From assembly GCA_032622095.1 (NCBI GenBank), contig CP136061.1, positions 196,898,935 to 196,962,934 of the forward strand: a stretch of DNA of 64,000 bases, written 5' to 3'. Positions within the stretch are counted from its first letter, which is position 1. The number at the start of each line of letters is the position of its first letter. This document shows positions 1-11,514 of the stretch, one piece after another. Source of the stretch: Siphonodentalium dalli (Eukaryota; Mollusca; Scaphopoda; Gadilida; Siphonodentaliidae). Position numbers and translations under genes: made by a program. The notes below the pieces were generated by a model. That model was not told the origin of the DNA. It did no database searches and was given only the letters and a program-made list of their open reading frames with translations.

Positions 1-1431
1 GGGGGTTTGGTGGCCATTTTGAATGGCGCCCTCTGTCGGTGATGGGTGATTTTCGAGAAAGGTTAGTTCTAGATGTTGGCAAAATATTCCTGGATCATTT
101 AACTTGGAAACCATTTATATTTGATTCAAAATATCGCAAACATATCGTCATATAGCGAAATTACAGCCCCCAAAATCATAGATTTCCGAAAATATGTTGC
201 TATGGCAACCGGTCGCAATTTGGTGGTATCTACCCAAAATTCCTAGAAGATTTATAGACTACAGATGCACACCCATATATTATGAGTTGTCACGCGGAGA
301 ATTCTGCCATGGCAAATGGTCTGACCCAACATTGAATAAACGCATAAATTGCTATAAAATTATATAAAAGTAAGCATTTCTGTAAACAATCTCGTCTGTG
401 AGTAATGTTTTCTCAAAAGAATCACGTCCCAAACGAGTTAAGAACATGAGCGTTGTGTTACCAAAAAGCAGCGGAACAACAATCTATTCATATTTTCAAA
501 ATAACTACACCAGATCTGATATATGTTACATATATATATACTTTCCTTCATGTCGCATGTGAAAGAGTAGCCCAAGTGAAATCCAACATCACTTGGGTGG
601 GTGCAAAGGTGCAAACATATTTATTTCTAACTGTATCCTTACTATAATGTGTGTGCCTTAAGTCTGTATATATATGTCTGTCTCTCTGACCATCATGTTA
701 TATTTATCTCTGCAATAAAAATAAAAACAAATAAAAAATAATGATATTCGTGAGGAAATGTGATGAGCGCTGTTAATACACATTGCGTTTATTCTTTTAT
801 AACCTCACTTCTTTCGATTCCATTGTAAAGCGGGCGTTTGATTGGTCTAGAGGCTAGTGCACAACCTGAGATATCAGTATATAGCTGTTCAATCAGGTTA
901 TAAGCAACTAATAACATAGATTTACGCTTCTTGAATTTGTGAGAACTCGAGTCCGCACAGAACAAATAATTGGCTGTTTTGCCTCACCGGCGTGACGGTA
1001 TCATATCTAAAGCAGCAAGACTCAGCAGCATCATGGCAAAACGATATGTGTATTCATTAACGAGCACACACATTATATACACTTATGTCATTGTGTGTTA
1101 ATTTTGTCTCATTTCTATCTATATACATGTAGGAGATGTCAACAACAAGCATTTAGCTCACTGTCAAATCATATTCTCGTTTATTATCACTACATTGGAT
1201 ATACATAGTTAGTTGTATTTTGATTCCGAATAAACATGTTTAAACTAAAACTAACATCATAGCAAATTGGTAGGACCACATGGTCATGGATGTGTCTGTT
1301 TTTATTTAAACCACAAAATCGTATCCTGTATTTTACAATATCATATACACGCAGGCGTGTCACATATGATAACCATGTCATCATACATAATTATACGCCA
1401 TAAGTATAACCGACATGTAATACAGATCCAG
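1..1431. other. Upstream intron of gene A, no exon recognised
   Basis: I see no supportable coding exon here. The only structure noted is a short hairpin at about 572-597 (CCCAAGTGA and its complement around a 9-base loop). The last 100 bases before 1432 resemble those before 53696, so at least the 3' part is an intron of gene A. Earlier exons of gene A must lie to the left of the window or are not recognisable. Confidence 0.5.
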
Positions 1432-1581
1432 CTGGCGGGTGGACACCTTGGTCAGAATTTGGCCACTGCAGTGCATCTTGTGGAAACGGCGCCATGAAAA
1501 GAAGTCGGACATGCTTCCATTTGGGCGATTGTTCTGGTCACTCCGAGGAAACAAGTACATGCAACTTGGGAGAGTGTCACG
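1432..1581 (+). CDS. Gene A exon: thrombospondin type 1 repeat
   Basis: This 150-nt exon is open in one frame and translates to a TSP1 repeat: a WTPWSEFGHCSASCG start, an MKRSRTC core and a CNLGECHG end, with six cysteines in TSP1 order. The family folds as a disulphide-linked three-stranded domain in extracellular and matrix proteins, where the Trp/Arg layer often binds glycans or other proteins. The donor is CACG followed by GTGAGT, phase 1. Two phase-1 acceptors are possible, before 1426 and before 1432. I chose 1432 because it gives the same 8 nt before the first Trp codon as the paralogous exon at 53696. The next exon is the Cys-rich one at 5351. Identity to the gene B repeat is only about 60 percent at protein level by eye. 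The frame and cysteine pattern make the domain call secure; the exact 5' edge is less so. Confidence 0.85.
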
Positions 1582-1620
1582 GTGAGTAATATTATGAGGC
1601 TGTGTATGGGAGGTTTTTTT

Positions 1621-1632
1621 GGGGGGGGGGGG
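1621..1632 (+). repeat. Poly-G tract
   Basis: A 12-base G run in the intron just after the gene A TSP1 exon. It is one of ten loci in the window with G runs of at least 9 on the plus strand: also near 23938, 31006-31033, 42278, 45640, 51638, 51690, 55785, 57422 and 61853. I see no C run of similar length. Confidence 0.9.
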
Positions 1633-1913
1633 CTGCGGGTGTTTCGTGCTCCACAAACGTTTTAATAGTTGAAAAAAAATAATGTTTGGCACAATAATCA
1701 GTAGTTGATGTTGGATGTTGTCCAAACCATAAGTTTCCCATTCATTTCGGTCACATTAGCGTGAAATTTTGGGACTCTTATGGGTACAGGTTGTGAATTT
1801 CTGATAGTTGGAAAGCTTGAGGTGCCAGTTGGAAAATGTCACATATAGAAATGATCAGAATGCCCGATTCATAGCACGAACAATGGAGATAACGCGTTAT
1901 AATTTGATGTTAA

Positions 1914-2399
1914 AGGTACGTGAGGCCTTTGTTGTCGAAAATATTCATATTTGTTCCAATCACCGAAAACAGAAATAACATTATTTTCGTTCATATATAC
2001 CATGACCATCGCGTAAACAGCATGCTATCATGAAGATCTACTATATTTTACCTAAGCAAGAGCATGATTGTGTTACAGAAGACAGCATATTGTTACTGGC
2101 TAATCACACACAAATGATATAAACGCTCTTTATTAGTTCCATATCAGGAATTCAGCAACAAAGAACGCTCTCTATGATTACCATCATAATATAAACAAAC
2201 ACCAGGAAAGTAACTTTTTATGCCTTTGTTTACATAACAATGGTCAAACATATGACAATAACATACTGTTTATGCGATATTTCTTATTTGTATACGGACA
2301 AAGTCTGTCTCTACATTTTAATATTCTTTCTGTTTGTGGCGGTTTTTGACCGGTGGAAATATTTTCACAGCACACCCACTGCAAAGGCCAACCGTACCT
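1914..2399 (+). mobile_element. TTAA-flanked MITE, family 1, copy 1
   Basis: A 486-bp non-coding element. It starts AGGTACGTGAGGCCTTTG and ends with the near complement (CAAAGGCCAACCGTACCT). It is bounded on both sides by TTAA, the target-site duplication typical of piggyBac-type transposition. A second copy lies inverted at 34413-34908 with closely matching internal sequence. There is no transposase frame, so this is a deletion derivative or MITE. The superfamily is inferred from the TTAA target only. Confidence 0.7.
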
Positions 2400-2600
2400 T
2401 TAACAGGACATGTCCCATTTATAGATTATACCACGTAAATCACCTGTGTTGGCCAGTCAGTGCGTCTGCGCGTTCGTCCGCCATGTGCACATTTTGTTTC
2501 CTGGTTTTGTTTTAAAATATGTTATAATTATATATTACCCACGAGAAAATACAGGTGAAATTCGCATTTCGGTTTGGTCCACCCAATTTTCCCTCAGTTA

Positions 2601-3818
2601 GGGCGCGTACACATGAAGCTGCAAGAAAATATCTGCAAGAAAATATCAGGTAAAATTGCACACTGATATTTTCTTGCTGTAAATATTACGCCCGTGAGAA
2701 CGCGGCGGTTTAGACTGCGTTGATTGAGCTCAATCAGAACAGTAATAGTCATACTGGTTCAAGTGAATTGCGTCCGGTAAATAACCTATAGTCCATTTTG
2801 GCAATTCATATATAGCTTTGGGAATTTTCCAACTGTTGACATGTATTACCGAAATCGGTGGGATCAGACACCCACCGACCTGTAGCAACGTTGCTGATCT
2901 CATGCATAAAGACCTTCTGCATAATGAGAAAGTGGTCACGTTATTTGGAAATTTGGAAATGTTATAATTTCATAGTGCATGTATATGTGGGGTGACAAAA
3001 TGTTATTATGGTTTTGTGGCAAATCGGATGACCCCACCCCCATTGAGACCCCATATGAAGTTTTCAGAGATTGTTGCTTGGTGCATGGGGCTGTGGTGTA
3101 CATTACGTTACGGAATTTACATGGGTGCATGTGGGGACATGAGACCCCCGCCAACTTGGAAACAATATTAGTTGGAAATTTCACATCAACAATGGTTTGA
3201 AATTGTTCTTGTAGTCTGATTTTTCAACCATTAATGTATGTGGAGTTAGTGGTTTTAGACCGACATTTGCATTTTTCCTACTTTGGTCAAATTATTGGTT
3301 TGGAATTTCTTCTAGGCCCCTCCCTCCCCGGTGTCCAGTCAAAATTCAAGGTATGTGAGGTACCATATAGGAAATTCAAAGACGATGGGAGGTGTGCAAA
3401 TTCAATTATGTGATCTTGGGTCTTTGGCCCGATTCAAGAGGGGGTGCAGTTGGAAATCCATGGACATCCTCCGTCAGCGGAAACTCTCAAAATATATATG
3501 TCCCCACACATATCCATATAGTAGCTGAGCGATTATGTCAAACAATCCAAAATGGAATTACGAAGTCAATTGTTGAAACAGGCGATAATATTGATGGATC
3601 ATAACTCGAGTGCGTGAACGGTTACCAGCGTGTCCCTTATAGAGATTAGTTAACGGATACCGATGGCCACCAATCAAGGTGAACACATATCACCAACTGG
3701 CGATAAAATATCAGCGCGCTGTCTTCGTCGGATATTTTCCGGTATTATTTATTTGATTGGTCAAGTAAGTCACATGGGGCATACCTGATATTTTCTTGCC
3801 CGCCATGTGTACGCGCCC
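2601..3818 (+). mobile_element. PIF/Harbinger-like non-autonomous element
   Basis: The ends are inverted repeats: GGGCGCGTACACATG at the left and its complement at the right. Inner inverted segments (CAAGAAAATATC) follow on both sides. The element is flanked by TTA at 2598-2600 and 3819-3821, the 3-bp target typical of PIF/Harbinger. Its 1.2 kb carry no transposase. The interior, about 3100-3320, contains a copy of a dispersed TTGGAAATTT-rich repeat also seen near 31300, 35760 and 60400. The assignment rests on the termini and the target duplication. Confidence 0.65.
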
Positions 3819-3821
3819 TTA

Positions 3822-5350
3822 TGGTGCTTGTTATAAAATGCCGATTATTTTTATTTCTGGATGATAACTTTAGGTAATGTTATGCTTTTTAACTTCGGTA
3901 TATGAATTAATTAAGTGAAAATACAGGTCAGGTTCAAATTTGGATTCTTTCCGTTGTTAACGCGGAGTTATGGCCCTTGTCGAATTAGTTGATTTGAAAT
4001 CAGGGATGGTAAGATATCAATAAATAAATCTATATAGACATTTTGACATTTTATACATTTGAAAAAGACTATGAAATATCATAGCTACGAGATCTTTTGA
4101 ATTTTTTGCACAGAAGGGAGAAGTCTCTGATTCTTAAATTAAGTCTATAAATTGAATATGTTGTTTATGCGGCATAAGGTCCATATAAAAGTGTCACATA
4201 CTTAGCAACCTACATGTATCTTGATCCATGTTCGGAATATTGCAACAAAACAGGGTGTAATTTCATATGTCAAACCACTTAGTGCCTTTCAGTTATGTTA
4301 TATACACATGTACAAGGATAAATTAAATTCAAATTTATGTATTCTGCCCAAACATAAATACATAACAGATACAATAATGGTACAATATATTACAAACAGA
4401 ACAATATATTACAAACAGAAGGCACGTCGCACGTGGGATCCGGTGCACAAGTTACCCACCTCTCCCCATTTAAAATCATACCACACATATACTGTCAGAC
4501 ACAAAAGTTCTGAATGACGCCAGATATTTTAATCTTGCCCTGCGGATGGAGGATGTATGGGGCTGTCTGGACGCAGAGGGGTTGTGCTTTCGGGGTTTAT
4601 TTTAATTTTTCGTATAGATAAGAATGAATCAAATCGTTCGAAATTTGAGATAAATTGATGCGTAATATTAATATCTAATTATTTGAAAGTTGCAGACATT
4701 TCGATAGCGAAATGTATAATGAGCCAGAAAAGAACATAAATTACTCATAAAATGCATCTGCATGTGTACCGTTACTAACTACGTGATGAGTTAAAAATAT
4801 GTAATTACACCTGTAACGATATCGATGAACCGAATTTTGCCTGCAAATATATAGCATTCAATTGTACTATAATAATCAATCATACAGGTATTTGATAATT
4901 TGAAGGAAAATATCGGTAGAATGGTTAAAATGTGCATGGAGCTACGGAGGAAATTTTACATATCATGTCGTTAGTAAAGGTGCATTTTATCCACATGTTG
5001 CCGTTCATAATATTATGCCGACACCATGTGGTTTTCTACGACGAAATGCCTGCAACACAGGAAAAACTTCACAGTGTGGACACGATAACTTGACCGACTC
5101 ACAATGATTTTGTGACATTCCTGCAGGGCATTGGTACACATTTAAGTGAGTCGGTCCATTTTGTCGTTCACATGCACACATGTTGGTATGAAAGGAAACA
5201 AAAATGTCAATATCCCCTTCTGTGTGATAACGATATTTATATAACCGCAACTTTTGTATAATCCATTATGTTAATTTAGTGTGCGTATATACTAAATTAT
5301 GTTTTGTCATGTCATGCCACGTTATGTTATACATGTATGCTTCAACGCAG
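3822..5350. other. Gene A intron, no exon seen
   Basis: This is the remainder of the intron between the TSP1 and Cys-rich exons. Parts such as about 4260-4320 and the last 50 bases match the equivalent gene B intron (about 54600-54660 and 57560-57618). The two introns are almost the same length (3769 and 3767 nt) despite different insertions. No other coding or RNA feature is supportable. Confidence 0.6.
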
Positions 5351-5638
5351 ACCGCTGTTTTGGACGAAACAGTTCAGATCTCAGCTGCGACGAGAAGAGC
5401 ACCTTCTTTGTGACTAAAGCAACGTGCAACACCAGTTCTGTCGTCGACAATTCGTGCCGATTGGCTGTGCAAACGAGCACAGACAAGGACAACTGCACAA
5501 GCGACATAACTAAACCAACAAAAGAGGCGTGCGAGACTGAGGCGTCGAGCTCATGTGCGTTCTCAGAGATATCACGTCATCTGGCAAATACATCGCTGGA
5601 AAATTGCGACGAAGCATGTGTCTCTTATATGTGTAGAG
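5351..5638 (+). CDS. Gene A exon: 10-cysteine N-glycosylated domain, family unknown
   Basis: A 288-nt exon, phase 1 at both ends (acceptor ACGCAG before 5351, donor GTATGT after 5638), encoding 96 residues. The product begins DRCFGRNSSDLSCDEK and ends ENCDEACVSYMCRG. It has ten cysteines and four N-glycosylation sequons (NSS, NTS, NCT, NTS), so it is presumably disulphide-rich and extracellular. I do not recognise the family; the spacing is not TSP1, and I cannot show it is Ly6-like. It follows a TSP1 exon and precedes the terminal exon at 7266. The gene B copy at 57619-57906 has the same length and differs at only about 5 of 96 residues. That conservation across paralogues, with introns largely rearranged, is the main evidence that it is coding. 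Confidence 0.85.
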
Positions 5639-5735
5639 GTATGTTTTAGAGCTGACTCGGCCATAAATTACCAAAGTGTAGATCTTGTGGATGACAATGT
5701 ACCCATTAGTATACCAGCGCATAAAACTAAACCAT

Positions 5736-5996
5736 TGCGATTAATCGCAAACCTTTGCGATAAATCTCAAATTACTTTGCATAACATGCAATGATGTTTG
5801 CGATTTATCGCTAGATTTTTCGCAAAGTTGTTTTTCGAATTATCGCAAATGTTTGCGATTTATCGCAAAGTAGTTTGCGATTAATCGCAAAGGTTTCCGA
5901 TTTAATGAGATTTATCTCAAATGTTTAGGGTTTGCGATTAATCGCAAAATGTTTGGGGTTTGCGATTTGTCGATGGTTTGCGATTAATCGCAGAAA
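5736..5996. repeat. Cluster of TTTGCGATTAATCGCAAA palindromes
   Basis: Within about 260 bases there are at least eight perfect or one-to-three-base variants of the 18-bp palindrome TTTGCGATTAATCGCAAA, including TTATCGC and TTATCTC forms. Spacing is irregular and not that of a simple tandem array. The cluster is in the intron between the Cys-rich and terminal exons of gene A. It may be a repeat remnant or a cluster of sites for a dimeric DNA-binding protein; the sequence does not decide. Confidence 0.75.
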
Positions 5997-6000
5997 TATT

Positions 6001-7265
6001 TTTAAGCGTTGCAATTAATAGGCTTCCGTATAACAATGGTTAAGACAAACGCTCTTCATACGGACAATGCTGAGATTCCAATACGTTTTTTCCAAGGGAT
6101 GTAGAGTGCTAGTATATGTACTACAATTACGTATGAACCTATTTTGATATCGACAAGAACACATGACATAAGCAAAAAAAATAATACTATATTTTAATTG
6201 AGGGCGGATCCACGCTGAGCATTCGGTCCGGAAAATAGTTATCTGTCTCTAAAAAGTTGTGTTGTCAATCGGTGGGAAGCGGCTTTCAGTTGGTATACTG
6301 ATAAGAGTCGTCGGCTGGACGCACTTTTTTGTATATTTTTGATGTACATTTAGTGACTAATATTTATGCAAATTGTTCAGCTAACTTGAATTGTGATTGT
6401 CCATTGGATAATATAACATATCTACGTATGAATGTTACACGTATTCAAATAGAGTTTCTGCCGTATAACACATACAAACACATTTTGACATTAATTCACC
6501 AATATAAATATGACTGTGAGACTATATTAGTGATTAAGTCACCAGTTTTCGTGATAGTGGAATTTTAACACCAAAATATCATTAAAATAGGCATATTCCA
6601 TATCCGATTTTTGCATTATCCGAGAAGAGTTTTTGGGCTAATATCTTGATAACTTTGAAAACTATAGAAAACAACTCAATCTTGCAATTGCCAGACATGA
6701 TATCTTCCCGGCATTTTCGAGCAAATTATCAACATAATTATCCTCCTTGAAATAGGTTCATATATTGGACGTAAATATTCACAAAGGTTCGTATTGGACG
6801 GATTTGATTATAAAATAAGCCAACACCGTTATTCCGTTGAATGGCGCGGGCCTTAGTGACATCACATTATAAAGAGAGTTTATCTGATAAGTCGCGTCGA
6901 TGAAAAAAAAGTTAGATTAAATAATACCAATATGGCCGTATTTCGTATGGAGTGCATCAAATGCGCCCAATACGGACTTATTTGTGATATGAATACGCTC
7001 ATATATGAATGTTTTCCTGCCCCACTTACGTTCATATAGAGCGTAATTCAGATTCAAATAATGCCAATATGGGCGTATTTGGGTTTTTGACATAGGTTCA
7101 ATGTGGACGCATTTTCAAGAGAACAGGCTGATTCGAGATATAAGGTACCCGGCCATGCATGGCTGAGTTTAGGTTGACTGATACTGTCGTTTAGCCTGAA
7201 TGAACGCGAATATACCAGTCACAGTAATTCACTTCCACACGCTGGATTAATTTTTTGTTTTACAG
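6001..7265. other. Gene A last intron: paralogous intron segment and dispersed repeat
   Basis: Bases about 6120-6200 (GACAAGAACACATGACATAAGC and flanks) match about 61985-62070 in the last intron of gene B. This shows the two introns share ancestry. About 6720-7130 is a dispersed repeat with a GAATGGCGCGGGCC core and repeated GGGCGTATT-like words. Partial copies lie near 27650-27760 and 53390-53490. No exon is seen. Confidence 0.5.
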
Positions 7266-7438
7266 TTTCAATTACAACACCAAGACCAAGGACAACACCT
7301 GCTACATTGCAGTGGACAAACAATCCATATAACCCAGAGTATGGACTCTCAAGAACTGGGGCCGCGGATAGACCTTCGCAGGCAACACTATTAATTGCTA
7401 TCACAAATCTGGTGGTGACAATTTCCGTGCTTGGTTGA
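7266..7438 (+). CDS. Gene A terminal exon: Thr/Pro stalk plus probable GPI-anchor signal
   Basis: A strong acceptor (TTTTTTGTTTTACAG) leads into a frame entered in phase 1, matching the donor at 5638. The exon encodes V-SITTPRPRTTPATLQW, a polar stretch, then a hydrophobic end ATLLIAITNLVVTISVLG directly followed by TGA at 7436-7438. A Thr/Pro-rich stalk, small residues (TGAAD) and a hydrophobic C-terminus with no cytoplasmic tail are the usual layout of a GPI attachment signal. That would hold the protein on the outer cell surface. The last exon of gene B has the same phase and an Ile-Thr pair at the same distance from the stop. A short single-pass membrane anchor is the main alternative. 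Exon and stop are well supported; the anchor type is inference. Confidence 0.65.
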
Positions 7439-8484
7439 TATCGATTTCTCGCAAATGGATGCTGACTTCCGGCCATTACACGGGAGCGCAGGGAGTCAGG
7501 GACATCGCAACTTTAATCATATATCAACCTGTATGTAGCGCGAAATTTGTTGACCAAAAGTTGAATATTCTCGTTCGTTCGACCACATGTTCGGGCTGAA
7601 ATGGCAATCAGTTTGACATTATCAACCATAGGTTATATAGGTTGGACATTTCAATGAGCTGGAACATTTTGAGGTACGTGTACCAATTAGAACATTTCAA
7701 CTCAAGTCGTGGGAGTAGTCCAAATCAATTCAACGGACTTGGACGTTTCGGTCTTGTTCACAGGATACGAGATGTGTTATATTCGGAGTTGAACAACAAA
7801 AGACCAAATTGTATTGTTATCCTTCATCCCATTTTCCTCTCTTCTGATTGGCTGAGAGTGCGTCACATGGCGGGCCGTATATCGCCATATTACCCTCGAG
7901 GGTAACATTGTCTCAGTTATTGACCGCTCAGTTGTTACCAGTAAACAGAGAACTACGAAGAACTCACCGCGCAGACATTCTCTGGCAGCTCTCTGATAAT
8001 TTCGGTCATCTAAAAGTCAAAAATTCTTTGTATACAGTGACTATTTCTTTTCTTCAATACATTCCTCAGACTTCAGAGAATACCCGTATGTTGCGTAACG
8101 ATCTGTGACATATGTCAATTTCTTTTTGCACTGCTACAACGTGTTAGTTTCACATTTTAGCATTCTGGAAATTAACACGTCTGCCGGCGTCTTCACGCTT
8201 ATTTAAAATGAAACCGAACATTTCGCTGCATAGCTACTCAACTTCGAAATTGCTTTACTCCTCTTTCCGTGAACCGATTTCCACCATGCAACCAGCAAAC
8301 TGACCGGAGAATAGCTGAGCAAATGATGGGTCTGTTAATTGATCCAGATTATTAATGTTTTATTTTCTATATAGCGATGATTCCAACGTAAAATTAACTT
8401 TTCGAACTGGATTAAAGAATATATGCGCGCATTTATGCCTGCTATTAAGGAGGTTTGTGTGTACTCCTTTGTCGGATAACAAAA
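7439..8484. other. Presumed 3' flank of gene A, nothing clear
   Basis: No exon or RNA gene is recognised. A perfect 16-bp palindrome, TTACCCTCGAGGGTAA, lies near 7889-7904. Short frames here have no splice or domain support. Confidence 0.4.
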
Positions 8485-8635
8485 CAGTTATCACCCTTGT
8501 TTTCGTGAGGCACGAGGATTTGTCGCCGCTCTCGACTTGGAATGTCACCCTCGGGCCTGGCGGCCCTCGGGTGACATTCCAGGTCTCGAGCGGGCGACAA
8601 ATCACCGTGTCTCACTCAATCGCGGGCGATAACTG
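8485..8635. repeat. Foldback element, about 70-bp arms
   Basis: The whole segment is a long imperfect inverted repeat. It starts CAGTTATC and ends GATAACTG. The inner arms carry GATTTGTCGCC and a near-perfect GGAATGTCACCCTCGGG against its complement, centred near 8560. It would form a stable hairpin. An open frame runs through it only because the arms lack stops. Confidence 0.8.
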
Positions 8636-8787
8636 TATATTATTATATGATCATAAACTTTCTTCTAAAATTCCCATACTAAATGCTACGGAAAGGGAGT
8701 TGATAAATAATGATATATATACTGGATTGTCCTATAAATAGGACAGATATGTTAATAGCAAGATCACACGACGTCATGAGTTATTAA

Positions 8788-8936
8788 TATTATACATTTA
8801 TTGCATGGTTGTCGGGGTTGACATGAGGATTTATTAACCCGAGGATGTTAATATTCACCGAGGCTACAGGTGAATTCCAAGGGTTGATAAATCCTCATGT
8901 CAACTCCAAAACCATGCAACAAGTGTTTTATTATAT
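8788..8936. repeat. Foldback MITE, copy 1
   Basis: Inverted arms of about 60 bp, with TTGACATGAGGATTTATTAACCC matched by GGGTTGATAAATCCTCATGTCAA around a short centre. A close relative lies at 9331-9495. Both are bordered by TTTATTATATGATC-like sequence, which also occurs near 8640, 9190 and 26940, so the pair may be part of one larger composite. Confidence 0.75.
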
Positions 8937-9330
8937 GAACTAGCGGCATTCTTTACCTGGTAGCCAGAGTAATACTGTAGGAGTTGAAGAGGCACACGTG
9001 TTCAACAAACAACGGATTTACTGAAACTCTCTTCCGAAAATCAACGACAATTGAGTTATGTACATGCCACCTCTTACGCGTGACGTAATACATATTTTGT
9101 TATTAACCCCGCGCCGGGTTAATATCGTGATTTATCAAACGTTCACGCCAATCAATTACTACAGGGTTCGGGGGAGAAAATTAATGATCATATAATAAAT
9201 TGGAATTGTAATCCTGTTTATTAAATTTTGACTTCTTGAATCACATTGTTGTGCATTTCATGGATCCATATACATATATACACGGGTTAGTAATGTTTTT
9301 CAGGCCTAATGGGCTTGATAGCATGGGCAG

Positions 9331-9495
9331 ATCATATAATAAAACACGTATTGCATTGTTTTGATGTTGACATGAGGATTTATCAACCCTTGGAAGTTAT
9401 TATTCACCTCAGTCTGCAGCCTCGGTGAATATTAACTTCCTCGGGTTGATAAATCCTCATGTCAACATCGAAACAATGCAATAAATGTATAATAT
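9331..9495. repeat. Foldback MITE, copy 2
   Basis: Arms TTGCATTGTTTTGATGTTGA and the complement TCAACATCGAAACAATGCAA enclose the same TGAGGATTTATCAACCC core as copy 1. Stem matching is almost perfect over about 60 bp. The left border of this copy resembles the complement of the right border of copy 1. Confidence 0.75.
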
Positions 9496-11065
9496 CAGTA
9501 GTCGGTTGCAAACGCGTTACATTACCTTTTTTTCTGTACCACAGCTGACATATATGAACGGAGATCGGGTTGTGTTTTTGTTCTGTTTGATGTCAACAGA
9601 GAATTAACGCACATGCATATAAGTGTACAAATGCACGTATACTATGATGTTAACTCATTTGATTAAGTTCGACCAAGTGCTATATTCTAACACGCAGCTG
9701 AAATTCTCCATAATTATATATATGTTTAGAAAATCACTTGTAGCGTATATAAATATGTGGATCACAATACATCGAAATTCACCACATAATGGCGGTTTTC
9801 TCTGAAAGAATTACTAAAATTCCCGATTATATCAGTTATAAATTTATCAGTGGGATTCATAGTTTCTATACGCTGGTAATGCATATTTGTTTTATTCCCC
9901 TTTATTCTCAGTTAACGCAATTTCTTTTACTTATAAATCATGTTAAAGAATTTATATTTTCAACTTATGATATTTGTCAGTTGTTTTCGTTGACATGTAA
10001 TGCTCACATCTGCATAATAACCGAATATCGTCGAGGCAGAACTAAACTGTTCCATCTCCATTTTGGCGGGAAAAATGAGGTATTGGTATCTTTGGATTCG
10101 GTGCGGGATTTCCTGTTCGAAAATCACCAGATATCATGCCTGACATTATATCAAATTTGAATGAGAGGCTGTGTAAATCTGTTCCATCTCAAAAACTCAC
10201 TTTTTTGGATAGAGCTATATTCGTCTATTTCCACTGTGGACCAATGAATCTATTTATTTTGTACCACGTGATTAAATAAATTTCAGTGCCAAAATGTTGT
10301 ATCTCTGACCTTCAATAGAAATCAATGGAACCCGCATTTGGCAGAGTTCCAACGAAGTGACTGGTTGGAATGAATGCGTTCTCACTCCTGGTGTGAACAT
10401 CTTATTTCTAGGATACTTATTTTGTGAAAATAACACAGAAAATGGCGTGATTTGGGATTTGTGCTTGTTTATATTATTGAAAAACACGAAAATCACTATA
10501 GCACGGAATAAAAACATAACATAAAATTTGACACAAAGTGTCATTTCGTGAACACACACAATATATCATATGTTTGTCTCGAAACTCGTCATATAATAGT
10601 ATTTTTAGGCCAGCAATCATACGGAGGAGGGGTCAAAACTTTAAACTCGATTTCCCACAAAAATGAAAATATGGAGATACAACACTTTAGTTCTGACGCG
10701 ACGCGATGCTATGTTTCAGACTTACCAACTGTTTTTATATTATTTATGTGTGTGTATGGAGGATGTCCGCAAACCCCACCCCCGAATCATAAAGACCAAC
10801 TAAAGGCACTGATGACCTTCGCGTTATGATGTTAAAATAGTCATATACGTTAAAACTATCATAAACAGAAAGACTATTAATCTGTAGACATATTTTGATC
10901 TTATACAATCATATATATCGTGTAAATAGTATGTTATTGTCAAGTTTAATATGTTATACATGTAGTTGTTATATTAGAGGTTAAATGTTCTTCGGTAAAA
11001 TTGTGTTGGTGTTAAATCCGTTTGAGTTTCTTTGAACTACCCCAGTCCCGCTATCAGCGATTCAG
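9496..11065. other. Intergenic, no feature supported
   Basis: AT-rich sequence with only short unsupported frames. I see no exon with a credible acceptor and donor, no RNA gene and no clear repeat. Confidence 0.4.
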
Positions 11066-11163
11066 CATTCAGGCATAAACATACATCCGTCCGAGATTAC
11101 CGAAGTTAAGCAACGTCGAGCCCAGTCTTGGATGTGTGACCGGCTTGGGATTCCGGGTGCTGC
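11066..11163 (+). pseudogene. 5S-rRNA-like relic or head of a 5S-derived SINE
   Basis: The segment aligns by eye with the 3' two thirds of animal 5S rRNA. GAAGTTAAGCAACGTCGAGCC corresponds to the A-box region, TTGGATGTGTGACCGGC to the C-box region, and TTGGGATTCCGGGTGCTG to the 3' stem. The 5' third is poorly matched and there are several substitutions in the promoter boxes, so an active gene is unlikely. A long (TC)n tract starts 24 bases downstream. A 5S pseudogene or a 5S-derived SINE (SINE3 type) are both possible. Confidence 0.65.
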
Positions 11164-11183
11164 CAACATTCGGTGCGACTCCC

Positions 11184-11312
<129 letters not shown>

Positions 11313-11514
11313 GTTATGTCTCTCGTTATGTTACAATCTCTCTCTCTCTCGTTATGTTACAATTCTAATAGCTGCTGTTGTTGTTGATATTATTGTCACC
11401 AGTGGTTGACATCGAAGCTCTTGTTAATTGTACCTGTATCCTCTTGTGTCAGTATTTTGATAGTCACTGCACTGTCAATTTCAACGAATGAAGACAAGTC
11501 ATAACCGACAGCTC

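Noticed and set aside
5005-5250. 81-codon minus-strand frame with several cysteines
   Set aside because: Lies in the gene A intron on the opposite strand, with no splice or family support.
8355-8741. 128-codon plus-strand frame
   Set aside because: Runs through a foldback hairpin. Its middle translates the two arms of the inverted repeat.
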